The notes under the pieces were generated by a model. The model searched no databases. It saw only the letters and a list, made by a program, of their open reading frames with translations, and was not told the DNA's origin. A DNA stretch of 7,818 bases from an uncultured Prevotella sp. (GTDB lineage Bacteria > Bacteroidota > Bacteroidia > Bacteroidales > Bacteroidaceae), in assembly GCA_946998295.1 (NCBI GenBank), contig CAMPYS010000055.1, positions 1 through 7,818 on the forward strand, in the 5' to 3' direction. Made by a program: the position numbers and the translations under genes. Shown in pieces: positions 1-6,001 of the stretch (position 1 is its first letter; every line of letters starts with the position of its first letter).

Positions 1-274
1 TTTGTTTCTCAGGCACTTGGAGTTCTTACAAGAATTTATGCTGCGGAATTAAGGATATATTTAAATCTTTAGAATATTTATTCTCCCAATTCAAAATAAG
101 AATCCCATATATTGCAAGAAATACCAACCATAATATTTATCCAAACTCGGGTTATCAAAAACTAATTTAGTTTCTTTTTATAACGACCGCTTTTGATTTA
201 AGCTACTACAATAAAAATAATATATTTTAGGATACAAAAACTTTTACCTAACAGCAATAATATAAAATAAAATC
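1..274. other. Non-coding left edge, no supported gene
   Basis: I see no convincing gene here. Two frames are open at the window edge on the plus strand. One reads 23 codons to a TAG at 70-72, and the other reads 55 codons to a TAG at 168-170. Either could be the 3' end of a gene lying to the left, but both are short, their lengths are within chance for AT-rich DNA, and the longer one is oddly cysteine-rich near its start. The remainder is A/T-rich intergenic sequence downstream of the convergent receptor gene. Confidence 0.4.
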
Positions 275-324
275 TGACAAAGCTAATTTATAAAGCCAGC
301 TTTTAGAAAAAAACAGCTTTGTCA
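275..324 (-). terminator. Hairpin downstream of the TonB receptor, possible terminator
   Basis: TGACAAAGCT (275-284) is repeated perfectly inverted as AGCTTTGTCA (315-324). The 30-nt loop holds a smaller dyad, AAAGC-CA-GCTTT (292-303). Read on the minus strand the stem is followed by a T-rich but interrupted run. It lies about 110 bp past the stop codon of the receptor gene and is the best terminator candidate for it. The long loop and imperfect U-tract make efficiency uncertain, and it could act in both directions. Confidence 0.45.
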
Positions 325-435
325 AATTTTGAACTCACAATAAGTACAAAATCAAACAAAGCTGCCTGTCTGAATCTCTTCTCAAAAGAACTAATGCTTT
401 TTTGAAGGATATCCCTATAAAACCAACAACTGCGG

Positions 436-2613
436 TTAGAATCTATAAGTCATAGAAAATGTTATCATTCTTCCATTGCCATGAGTATATTCTGTATCAC
501 GAGCCACTAACTGCGATTGTACTGTATAATAGGTACTGTTAAGTAAGTTTTCTACTCCTACGGCGTATGTAAATTTCTTTAGGTTCAATCCAGCATTGAG
601 ATTAAACAAAGTAACAGGTTTCACAATACCCTCTCCCTCTTCATACTTACCTTTATTCTTGCCTTCTGTCTGCACACCAAAACGATCACGTGACCCTGTA
701 TGCATACCATACAACTTGATATAAAGCTGCTTGTTTGGTCTGTAAAAGATATATCCTGTAATTTTCAATGGTGGTATAGACTGCCCACTCATATAGTTGT
801 CCCATGAGCCATTCACTTTTTTCTGTCCTTCCATATAAGCTAAAGTAAAACCAGCCTGCCATACTTTGTTAATATAAGCATCTGCCGACAATTCTACACC
901 ATATACTTTCTGTGGAGAACGGTCAACTACCCAAAAACCATCTTTTGCTACAAGGTCGCTACCAAGTGCAGCATAAGTGTAAAAGGCTGCACCAGATGTT
1001 TCCAAATGTGATCCTTTACCAAAGATATTTCTCAAGGTAGAATAAAAACCAACCTCATAATTGTTGGTCAATACGGGCGATGTTTCTATCTTACCTAACA
1101 CATCACTCTTAGCATCACGCAACGTACGACCTAAATCGTAAATAGAAAACCCTTGTGAGAAAGCAACAAAAGGCTGAAATTCTCTTATTTTATTAAAAGT
1201 TATACCTGCATTGAAAGCAAAATTATTGTAAGGTAGTTTACCACCTTTTACCTTTGTACGTGGAGTACCTTTCTTATTTGCTAACACCTCATAATCAGGA
1301 ACATTGACATCTATATGGTCATATCGTCCACCAACTTTTAAGTTCAATATATTGCCAAAATTAGTTTTTGTTTGTATAAATGGTGCATAGTTAATAGATG
1401 TCATACGTGGCACCCACATACGTCCGTCTACTAATGGCTGTGCAGTACAGTCTACCAAAACGTCCGCACCATACACAAGACGTGTATAAATATTGTCTCT
1501 TCTCCATTTAAATGGCGTGTTGAACTGCGCTTTCACACCAAATTGTTTCGCTTCGATGGTTGCCTGTCCTGATGTACCTTCCCAACGAGGTTTCTTCTCA
1601 TTGTGCAAACGATAATCGGTTACCACCCTTACCATACGACCTTGCAATATAGCTTCAAAATTAGTTCTTCCAAAGATATGATTATTTGTAAAACGTAGAT
1701 AAGCATTGTGATTATAATCCATACCCTCTGGAACAGCCGCAGCAGGGAGATCACCTTTTACACCAATACGCGGACTTACCAAATATTTACCGCCCGATGC
1801 AATAAGCATACTGTTTTGATTGGTTTTGAAAAAGTTGTACATTCCTTCAATTCTTTGATCTCTATTCAATTGATAGCCAGCCTTTGCAAGCAGGTTATAT
1901 GTACGAGTGTTACCTAATCCGTAACGTGGAGAAAGATACACACCATCGCCATCTACCGAACTACCAGTCTGTGCTACTACACCATTGACAAGATAATCGA
2001 ACTTCTTTACTTTTCCATAAAACTGTTGGTTGATACGGTAACCATACGATTGAGTTTTGTTACTGAAGAAACTATGATCTTGTACAGCGATATACGACTG
2101 TCCACCAAAACTCCTTTTATTTTTATTTTTTTTCGTTACAATGTTTATGATGCCACCATTCGCACCATTTCCATACAATGCTGTAGCACCTTTAATAATT
2201 TCAATACGTTCAACTGCAGTAGGATCTATCGAACGCAAATCTCTACTGGTAGCACGCAATGGCGTCGACTGTGCGATACCATCTATAAGCACTAATACAC
2301 TACGACCACGAAGTGTGCTGGAACGTTCGCTGGTAGTATTACCTGTAGGAGCCATACCTGGTGCCAGAAAGCCAACAATAGCTTGCATATCAGGCATTGT
2401 ACGAGACAATTCTACAATCTCTTTTTCTTTTATGATGGTTACCGATGTGGCAGAATTATTCTTTGCCTCAGGTATACGGGTAGCAGATACCACCAACTCA
2501 TCTATAACATGCTCTCCGTCTATTTTGCTTTGAGCAAATACTTTAAAATTACACGTACACAAAAGAAGAGATGCTGCAAGAACATACGTCTTCTTACTAA
2601 TGTTCAAATTCAT
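436..2613 (-). CDS. TonB-dependent outer-membrane siderophore-type receptor
   Basis: A 725-residue outer-membrane receptor that probably imports a ferric siderophore or similar ligand using TonB-ExbBD energy. A signal peptide is visible (lysines at 7-8, hydrophobic 10-20, probable cleavage after VFA at 27). A TonB-box-like DELVVSATR follows at 38-46, then a plug domain to about residue 165 with LRGRSVLVLIDG (101-112), the IDP..VERIEIIKG segment (129-142) and ALYGNGANGGIINIVT (145-160). The rest is a beta-barrel ending in the terminal phenylalanine typical of such barrels. There is no N-terminal carboxypeptidase-like domain, so it is not SusC-type. The plug resembles the IutA/FhuE-like siderophore receptors, but the ligand is not determinable. 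I use the ATG at 2613; the frame extends to a TTG at 2622, which is less likely. No partner gene such as a periplasmic binding protein is adjacent. Family call firm, substrate inferred. Confidence 0.93.
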   Translation of the reverse strand: MNLNISKKTYVLAASLLLCTCNFKVFAQSKIDGEHVIDELVVSATRIPEAKNNSATSVTIIKEKEIVELSRTMPDMQAIVGFLAPGMAPTGNTTSERSSTLRGRSVLVLIDGIAQSTPLRATSRDLRSIDPTAVERIEIIKGATALYGNGANGGIINIVTKKNKNKRSFGGQSYIAVQDHSFFSNKTQSYGYRINQQFYGKVKKFDYLVNGVVAQTGSSVDGDGVYLSPRYGLGNTRTYNLLAKAGYQLNRDQRIEGMYNFFKTNQNSMLIASGGKYLVSPRIGVKGDLPAAAVPEGMDYNHNAYLRFTNNHIFGRTNFEAILQGRMVRVVTDYRLHNEKKPRWEGTSGQATIEAKQFGVKAQFNTPFKWRRDNIYTRLVYGADVLVDCTAQPLVDGRMWVPRMTSINYAPFIQTKTNFGNILNLKVGGRYDHIDVNVPDYEVLANKKGTPRTKVKGGKLPYNNFAFNAGITFNKIREFQPFVAFSQGFSIYDLGRTLRDAKSDVLGKIETSPVLTNNYEVGFYSTLRNIFGKGSHLETSGAAFYTYAALGSDLVAKDGFWVVDRSPQKVYGVELSADAYINKVWQAGFTLAYMEGQKKVNGSWDNYMSGQSIPPLKITGYIFYRPNKQLYIKLYGMHTGSRDRFGVQTEGKNKGKYEEGEGIVKPVTLFNLNAGLNLKKFTYAVGVENLLNSTYYTVQSQLVARDTEYTHGNGRMITFSMTYRF

Positions 2614-2710
2614 AAATTTCAATTAATTTTTATGCGATAAAAGTGCGTGGGAAAAATACAAACACACTTTATTATCACATTGGTAATACAAATGTTATCT
2701 AAAAACTCTG

Positions 2711-2718
2711 CAAAGATA
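2711..2718 (-). promoter_or_regulatory. Putative -7 box for the TonB receptor gene
   Basis: On the minus strand this reads TATCTTTG, matching the Bacteroidetes -7 consensus TAnnTTTG, about 98 bp upstream of the receptor ATG. The -33 element is poor: the nearest TTG (2735-2733) is only 14 bp away rather than about 19. In the predicted 5' leader an ACATT-N9-AATGT dyad (2677-2695) lies just after the expected start point and could be a repressor site. No clear Fur box is visible. Confidence 0.5.
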
Positions 2719-2750
2719 AATATTTTTTATAACAATACTGTCGCTACTAT

Positions 2751-2794
2751 GTATATATTTTTAAATATACACAATATTTACCTACTAATAGGTA
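2751..2794. promoter_or_regulatory. Two adjacent dyads upstream of the receptor promoter
   Basis: TACCTA-CTAA-TAGGTA (2779-2794) is a perfect 6-bp inverted repeat with a 4-bp spacer. It adjoins a near-palindrome, GTATATATTT/TTAAATATAC (2751-2770), with one slipped base. They lie about 30-80 bp upstream of the TATCTTTG box, a position suited to an activator or repressor. The second is pure A/T and could be chance. No regulator is identified. Confidence 0.3.
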
Positions 2795-2799
2795 TCTGT

Positions 2800-3283
2800 T
2801 TATAATAGCGTTATTGGTTACATCGTTCACAATAGATAAAATATTTCATTGAACTATTTGACTCTTTCTTTAAAAGGTCACTTATTGAAAACAACAATCA
2901 TTAGCTTTTATTTCAACAACGAATTTAATAAATAAAACTAATTCAGTTGTTTGGATTAAATGAACGCAAACGTTCTGCGAATGAAACTAATTTAACAAAG
3001 ACACACAACATATTTAAAATAAGTTTCAGATATACTTGTTAGAGGGCGACAGCATCATCTCTTCGATTATCACATATGATGTCCGTCACAACATAATTTC
3101 ACGAAACTCCATGACACGTCTGTATCAATCTGTTTGCACTTTAACAAGATACCCCACAGCCTTTGTTTCATCACAATTACAAACCACAGCCTTTTATGCG
3201 CTCCTATAAATGCATTTGTAAATTTGTTGCATCCGTCAGAACACTTGCATCCTTCGACTTACGTAATTACAATAAACTTTTAT
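2800..3283. other. Gene-poor intergenic stretch
   Basis: No gene is supported. Small structures seen are a GAACG-CAAA-CGTTC hairpin (2962-2975) and CCACAGCCTTT repeated directly at 3154-3164 and 3184-3194 with an exact 30-bp offset. A minus-strand 33-codon frame (3171-3070) has no clear ribosome site. The long plus-strand frames over 3134-3400 are shadows of the minus-strand peptide gene. A TAAATTTG at 3219 matches the -7 consensus but has no -33 element and no gene after it. Confidence 0.5.
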
Positions 3284-3448
3284 CTATCCTATTTCATCAT
3301 CGTTTATTGGATTATCGGGATCCTCGTCGTGCCACTCCATTCCATCCCCTTCCTTTCCTGTAGGATTCCAGGTCCCAGAACCTGTTATAAAAGACGTTAA
3401 TTCGATTTTTACGACACTTACAGATGGTTGTGCATATTTCTTTTTCAT
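3284..3448 (-). CDS. Small 54-aa peptide, MKKKY..PSV..V type, unknown function
   Basis: A 54-residue frame with an excellent ribosome-binding site: AAAGGAG (3464-3458) lies 9 nt before the ATG at 3448. The N-terminus reads MKKKYAQPSVSVVKIEL, followed by a TSFITGSGTWNP segment and a strongly acidic tail (HDEDPDNP, residues 40-47). From memory, Prevotella and relatives carry many small proteins with this layout: a basic start, K-Y-x-x-P-S-x-x-V-V-x-I-E, a short hydrophobic stretch with Gly/Ser, then a hydrophilic Asp/Asn/Trp-rich tail. They remain uncharacterised. There is no true signal peptide or lipobox; the hydrophobic part is too short for a membrane helix. No consensus promoter lies directly upstream, and the leader (3449-3500) is a run of A/T-rich TAAATAAAG-like sequence. 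Real gene likely; role unknown. Confidence 0.7.
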   Translation of the reverse strand: MKKKYAQPSVSVVKIELTSFITGSGTWNPTGKEGDGMEWHDEDPDNPINDDEIG

Positions 3449-3633
3449 TTCTTATTACTCCTTTATTATTTCTTTATTTACTTATTTGTTATTTATTACA
3501 TACAATACACTACTGGCGAAAATTCATTTACTGAGTGATTTCTTATATACATATTATGATATTATTTTTTGCATTTATATTATCGCATTACTTCATTTGA
3601 ATCAATGATTCTGACATTCATCATTTTTCCTTC

Positions 3634-3882
3634 TCATGAAAAAGAGAAAGATATTACCATTCTCGCTTTGTTGCATTGTTGTCCATTCGCTACAGCCCAA
3701 CAATGATATGCCTTTATTTCGTGGGCTTTTACAAGTCTCCTCCCTTCAAGAAAAAGTCTCAAGTCACAAGACAAACTACCTGTATTCTTGTACTTATACG
3801 TCCCTTTGAAAGACAACTTCTCGTATTTACCTGCTTAGCAAGAAACACTGCTAATTTCATCTGTATAATTAATCCTCGACAT
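3634..3882 (-). pseudogene. Interrupted small ORF with in-frame TAA
   Basis: On the minus strand an ATG at 3882 has AAGGAG 9 nt upstream, overlapping the stop codon of the preceding 71-aa frame (TAAGGAG). The frame reads 15 codons (MSRINYTDEISSVSC), hits a TAA at 3837-3835, then stays open for 66 more codons to a TGA at 3636-3634. The downstream part looks protein-like (AGKYEKLSFKGTYKYKN, then CDLRLFLEGRRLVKAHEIKA). The simplest reading is an 82-codon gene broken by a nonsense change, translationally linked to its upstream neighbour. Alternatives are that only the 15-residue peptide is made, that a TTG at 3816 restarts translation, or that the whole stretch is non-coding repeat sequence. I do not recognise a family. 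Confidence 0.35.
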
Positions 3883-3895
3883 AAAATAACACTCC

Positions 3896-4111
3896 TTAAT
3901 AGTAGACATAATACACTTTCTCAGTATTGAATTCATGAAATGTAGACTCCTTTGTAGGATAATATATAATATAGGGAGTGTTCTTTTTTAGATAGACTTC
4001 ATCATCGTTATCAGTTGTTCGTAGAACTTGAAAGTAAATACAATTATCTAACTTAGCTTTGAACTCAGACAATCGTGTCCCTCTCGCCAAACGCTTCACG
4101 CGCTTGCTCAT
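3896..4111 (-). CDS. Hypothetical 71-aa protein
   Basis: A 71-residue frame starting at the ATG at 4111. It has a very basic N-terminus (MSKRVKRLARGTRL), a mixed middle (FKAKLDNCIYFQVLR), an acidic patch (TDNDDEVYLKK, about 33-43) and a tyrosine-rich end finishing VYYVYY. It has no signal peptide or membrane helix. Its stop codon forms part of the ribosome-binding site of the next, interrupted frame, an operon-like arrangement. There is no good Shine-Dalgarno sequence and no consensus promoter nearby. An open frame without a start, coming from the right, ends at 4120, only 8 nt before this ATG. Composition is plausible for a real small protein, but I recognise no family, and chance in AT-rich DNA is not excluded. 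Confidence 0.4.
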   Translation of the reverse strand: MSKRVKRLARGTRLSEFKAKLDNCIYFQVLRTTDNDDEVYLKKNTPYIIYYPTKESTFHEFNTEKVYYVYY

Positions 4112-4189
4112 GCTTTATGTCACATAAAACACTCAGCATTTCTTATGCTAAATGTTCCATCATCATTTATATTCGTTCGTAGGTATACG

Positions 4190-4231
4190 AAAAGCAGCCA
4201 ACAGATTCTTTTCCAAGAATCCATTGGCTGC
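4190..4231 (-). terminator. 17-bp hairpin, probable minus-strand terminator
   Basis: GCAGCCAA and TTGGCTGC (4194-4201, 4224-4231) bracket a second pairing of GATTCTT with AAGAATC around a 4-nt loop. As minus-strand RNA all 17 positions pair, two of them as G-U wobbles, and the stem runs directly into UUUU. As plus-strand RNA the same two positions are C-A mismatches, and the six Ts begin three bases after the stem. The wobbles favour the minus strand, so it may end the transcript from the promoter at 4548-4579. Use in both directions is possible. Confidence 0.55.
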
Positions 4232-4330
4232 GCATTTTTTGATATGTGTTTCAACAAGAAACACAAAAAACACCAATTTCTACACCATTCTATAGCAATG
4301 CACTTACATACACAAACATGTTTATAATAT

Positions 4331-4495
4331 CTACTTATAATACATGTGTGTGTGTGTGTGTGTGTTTATCGAATTATTTCGAAATTGCAAGAAAAGTTCG
4401 TTAAAAAACACAAAATCTCTTACGTTATTCCGTGTTTCATAATCTTTGGGCTTTATGTATTTCTGCTTTTTAAACAATATCAGGTTTGCGTACAT
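4331..4495 (-). CDS. Hypothetical 54-aa ORF with (CA)10 tract
   Basis: A minus-strand frame beginning at the ATG at 4495, about 45 nt after the start point predicted from the consensus promoter at 4548-4579. It is lysine- and aromatic-rich (MYANLILFKKQKYIKPKDYE, then FVFFNELFLQFRNN). It runs into a (CA)10 tract encoding Thr-His repeats and ends shortly after at 4331. There is no Shine-Dalgarno sequence, which is common in Bacteroidetes. The tract sits in codons 44-51, so gain or loss of CA units changes the C-terminus. One extra unit would join it to a 74-codon open frame ending at 4120. No family recognised. The placement right behind a promoter supports it, but a non-coding RNA of about 350 nt ending at the 4194-4231 hairpin is an equal alternative. 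Confidence 0.35.
   Translation of the reverse strand: MYANLILFKKQKYIKPKDYETRNNVRDFVFFNELFLQFRNNSINTHTHTHMYYK
4345..4364. repeat. (TG)10 dinucleotide microsatellite
   Basis: Ten uninterrupted TG units on the plus strand, (CA)10 on the minus strand. Long pure dinucleotide tracts are uncommon in bacteria, are prone to slipped-strand mispairing, and can adopt Z-form DNA. Here it falls within the minus-strand 54-codon frame. Confidence 0.97.
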
Positions 4496-4537
4496 AAGAT
4501 TTAATCACATCAGGTTTGTTATATACATCAGGTTTGT
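4477..4537. repeat. Three direct repeats of ATCAGGTTTG
   Basis: ATCAGGTTTG occurs at 4479-4488, 4509-4518 and 4527-4536. The second and third copies share 13 bp (ACATCAGGTTTGT) with an 18-bp period; the first is 30 bp before the second. On the minus strand they read CAAACCTGAT, and they sit just downstream of the predicted start site of the 4548-4579 promoter, where a DNA- or RNA-binding regulator could act. The leftmost copy overlaps codons 3-6 of the 54-codon frame. Confidence 0.85.
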
Positions 4538-4547
4538 ATTTATTGGG

Positions 4548-4579
4548 CAAAATTAGACAAAAAAAATAGAATTACAAAA
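4548..4579 (-). promoter_or_regulatory. Consensus Bacteroidetes promoter, leftward
   Basis: On the minus strand TTTTG (4579-4575) lies exactly 19 bp before TAATTTTG (4555-4548), matching the -33/-7 architecture of the Bacteroidetes primary sigma factor. Transcription would begin near 4541 and run through the CAAACCTGAT repeats, the 54-codon frame and the CA tract. Confidence 0.65.
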
Positions 4580-4603
4580 CAATTTAACAAAAAAATAATT
4601 TTG

Positions 4604-4617
4604 TGGACGAAAGTCCA
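4604..4617. other. Small hairpin with GAAA tetraloop
   Basis: TGGAC-GAAA-GTCCA forms a 5-bp stem capped by a GNRA-type loop as plus-strand RNA. It stands out in a very A-rich stretch between the leftward promoter and the rightward TATCTTTG box. It does not carry the conserved core of a hammerhead or RNase P RNA. Function unknown. Confidence 0.35.
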
Positions 4618-4720
4618 ATAAAGAAATATAATTAAAAAAAAATAAACAAAGGGAGCGAAAAAGATATTTTTAAACGGAAAAGAAGGTATGTTCTCCTCCC
4701 TCTCCGATGGGAAGTTTTAG

Positions 4721-4728
4721 TATCTTTG
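4721..4728 (+). promoter_or_regulatory. Putative -7 box, rightward
   Basis: TATCTTTG matches TAnnTTTG, but no TTG is seen at the right distance upstream. If active, it starts a transcript near 4735 with no protein gene for over 500 bases, which would suit a non-coding RNA or a long leader of upp. Confidence 0.4.
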
Positions 4729-4734
4729 TAGCCC

Positions 4735-5090
4735 TTACAAAAGTTACAAAATAGACACAACTAACCAAAGAATAAAGGGATCACAATTTCTGTGATTTAT
4801 AAGCAAGGTTATTAAAGATATAAAATCAAAGTGCAAAACTTGTTGGGTTTGGATTGCATTAAAAACATAAAAACATCGCAAAGTTTTTGCCTTGCGGCTG
4901 GAGAAACTAAGCCCACCATAAGAGCACAATAAACACAATACAAAAGAAATTGAACTAAAGACCGAGAGAAAAAATAAACTTTTCAACACTAAAGTGCAAA
5001 TTCTTCAAACACATCTTGTAATTTTTCACTTGGTGGTTTACTATTTATGTCAGCAAAAAGAAATAGGTTAGTATTATTCTTCCAAGTTTA
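4735..5090 (+). other. Non-coding stretch with possible RNA structure
   Basis: No gene is supported. The 81-codon minus-strand frame over 4744-4989 is rich in Phe, Leu, Ser and Cys and lacks a ribosome site, so I treat it as a shadow. Structures visible on the plus strand are ATCACA-N5-TGTGAT (4780-4796), GCAAA-GTT-TTTGC (4878-4890), and a longer-range pairing of GGGTTTGG (4845-4852) with CTAAGCCC (4907-4914) enclosing that hairpin. AAAGTGCAAA occurs twice (4828-4837, 4991-5000). It could be a structured RNA or a dispersed intergenic repeat; it matches no RNA family I know. Confidence 0.25.
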
Positions 5091-5093
5091 AAA

Positions 5094-5125
5094 TTTTGTA
5101 CTTCCAAAGAAAATATATATCTTTG
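5094..5125 (+). promoter_or_regulatory. Consensus Bacteroidetes promoter upstream of upp
   Basis: TTTTG (5094-5098), a 19-bp spacer and TATCTTTG (5118-5125) match the Bacteroidetes -33/-7 consensus. The -7 box is also the right arm of a CAAAGA-N9-TCTTTG dyad starting at 5105. The start point is expected near 5131-5135, giving a leader of about 135 nt to the upp start codon, with a terminator inside it. Confidence 0.7.
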
Positions 5126-5193
5126 CAAAAATTAAGCCGTTGTGTATGGTAATGATTAAAGAACAAAATAAATGTTAATGAAATTGTAATGGT

Positions 5194-5231
5194 AGAGACA
5201 GCTCTTTTTTTAGAGCTTGTCTCTTTTTTTT
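5194..5231 (+). terminator. Intrinsic terminator/attenuator in the upp leader
   Basis: AGAGACA-GCTCT (5194-5205) pairs with AGAGC-T-TGTCTCT (5212-5224), a 12-bp stem with one bulged T and a 6-T loop, followed by eight Ts (5224-5231). It stands about 60 nt after the predicted start point and ends 35 nt before the upp ATG. It would either end a small RNA of about 100 nt or attenuate upp. A 10-codon frame (5146-5178, MVMIKEQNKC) ends 15 nt before the stem. Confidence 0.85.
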
Positions 5232-5266
5232 ATATATATATAAAAGCGATAAGACTTATCATAAAT

Positions 5267-5926
5267 ATGGAAATTATCAATTTTGCGGAATATAACTCTA
5301 TTATAAATCAGTATATGGCTGAGATCCGCGATAAAAATTATCAAAGAAATCGTTTTCTATTTCGTAATAACATAATGCGAATAGGCGAATTTGAAGCATT
5401 TGAAATATCAAAAAGACTTTCTTATGAGATGAAAGAAGTTGAGACTCCTCTTGGTATTTCTAAAATTAATGTTCCAACAGATAAGATAGTGTTAGCGACT
5501 ATTTTTCGTGCAGGTTTACCTTTTCATAATGGTTTCCTGAATATTTTCGACCATGCTGGCAATGCTTTTGTAAGTGCATATAGAGAATATACAGATAGTT
5601 CTCATAGCGAAGTAGGCATACATGTAGAATACTTAGCAACTCCCAGTATAGACGGCAAAACTATGATTTTAGTAGACCCTATGCTTGCAACTGGTGGTTC
5701 TATGGAATTAGGCTATAAAGCAATATTAACAAAAGGAGAACCAAATCATGTTCATGTTGCTTGTGTTTGTGCTTCGCCTGAAGGAATAGAACATATTAAA
5801 AAGTGTTTCCCTTCTGATAAAACTACCATTTGGTGTGCAGCTATAGATGAAGGTTTAAATGAACATAAATATATTGTTCCAGGTTTCGGAGATGCTGGAG
5901 ATCTTTGTTATGGTAAAAAAATTTAG
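5267..5926 (+). CDS. upp: Uracil phosphoribosyltransferase
   Basis: A 219-residue cytoplasmic salvage enzyme converting uracil and PRPP to UMP and pyrophosphate. The PRPP-binding loop DPMLATGGS is at 137-145. The conserved FRAGLPF segment is at 80-86, followed by AFVSAYREY (100-108), and the uracil-binding C-terminal segment YIVPGFGDAGDLCYG is at 202-216. Length and N-terminus (MEIINFAEYN) fit Bacteroidetes UPRT. I start at 5267: the frame opens at 5189, but the 26 extra residues would be encoded by the terminator hairpin and its T-tract. There is no Shine-Dalgarno site; a small GATAA-GAC-TTATC dyad lies just before the start. It is preceded by a consensus promoter and terminator and followed by another strong terminator, so it is probably monocistronic with a regulated or bypassed leader. 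All key motifs are intact. Confidence 0.96.
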   Translation: MEIINFAEYNSIINQYMAEIRDKNYQRNRFLFRNNIMRIGEFEAFEISKRLSYEMKEVETPLGISKINVPTDKIVLATIFRAGLPFHNGFLNIFDHAGNAFVSAYREYTDSSHSEVGIHVEYLATPSIDGKTMILVDPMLATGGSMELGYKAILTKGEPNHVHVACVCASPEGIEHIKKCFPSDKTTIWCAAIDEGLNEHKYIVPGFGDAGDLCYGKKI

Positions 5927-5949
5927 ATATTAATTATTTCTGTAATATT

Positions 5950-6001
5950 AATGAGAAATGATGCCTATATGTTTTATATAGGTGTTTTTCTCATTTTTTT
6001 T
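5950..6001 (+). terminator. Strong intrinsic terminator between upp and the flippase
   Basis: AATGAGAAA (5950-5958) pairs with TTTCTCATT (5987-5995). An inner stem, CCTATAT (5964-5970) with ATATAGG (5976-5982), closes a 5-nt loop across a small internal loop, and eight Ts follow (5994-6001). It lies 23 bp past the upp stop codon and ends 21 nt before the flippase ATG, leaving no room for a consensus promoter between it and that gene. Confidence 0.9.

Noticed and set aside
1708..2640. Several plus-strand frames of 69-130 codons
   Set aside because: They lie opposite the intact TonB receptor gene and are shadows of it, with no promoters or ribosome sites.
3134..3400. Plus-strand frames of 66 and 88 codons
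   Set aside because: They overlap the minus-strand 54-aa peptide gene, which has a much better ribosome site and composition.
3676..3930. 84-codon plus-strand frame
   Set aside because: Opposite the linked minus-strand frames and without a ribosome site; its sequence looks like a reverse-strand artefact.
4145..4327. 60-codon plus-strand frame
   Set aside because: It includes the 17-bp hairpin and has no start signals; likely chance.
4477..4537. CRISPR-like or iteron array
   Set aside because: Only three 10-13 bp copies with unequal spacing (30 and 18 bp), and no replication or cas gene nearby.
4602..4620. Ribozyme or RNase P RNA core around GGACGAAAGTCC
   Set aside because: Only a simple tetraloop hairpin is present; the flanking conserved elements of hammerhead or RNase P RNA are missing.
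4744..4989. 81-codon minus-strand frame
   Set aside because: Phe/Leu/Ser/Cys-rich composition typical of the reverse of A-rich non-coding DNA, no ribosome site, and structured repeats inside it.
5189..5266. 26-residue N-terminal extension of upp
   Set aside because: It would be encoded by the terminator stem and T-tract; the family N-terminus begins at the ATG at 5267.
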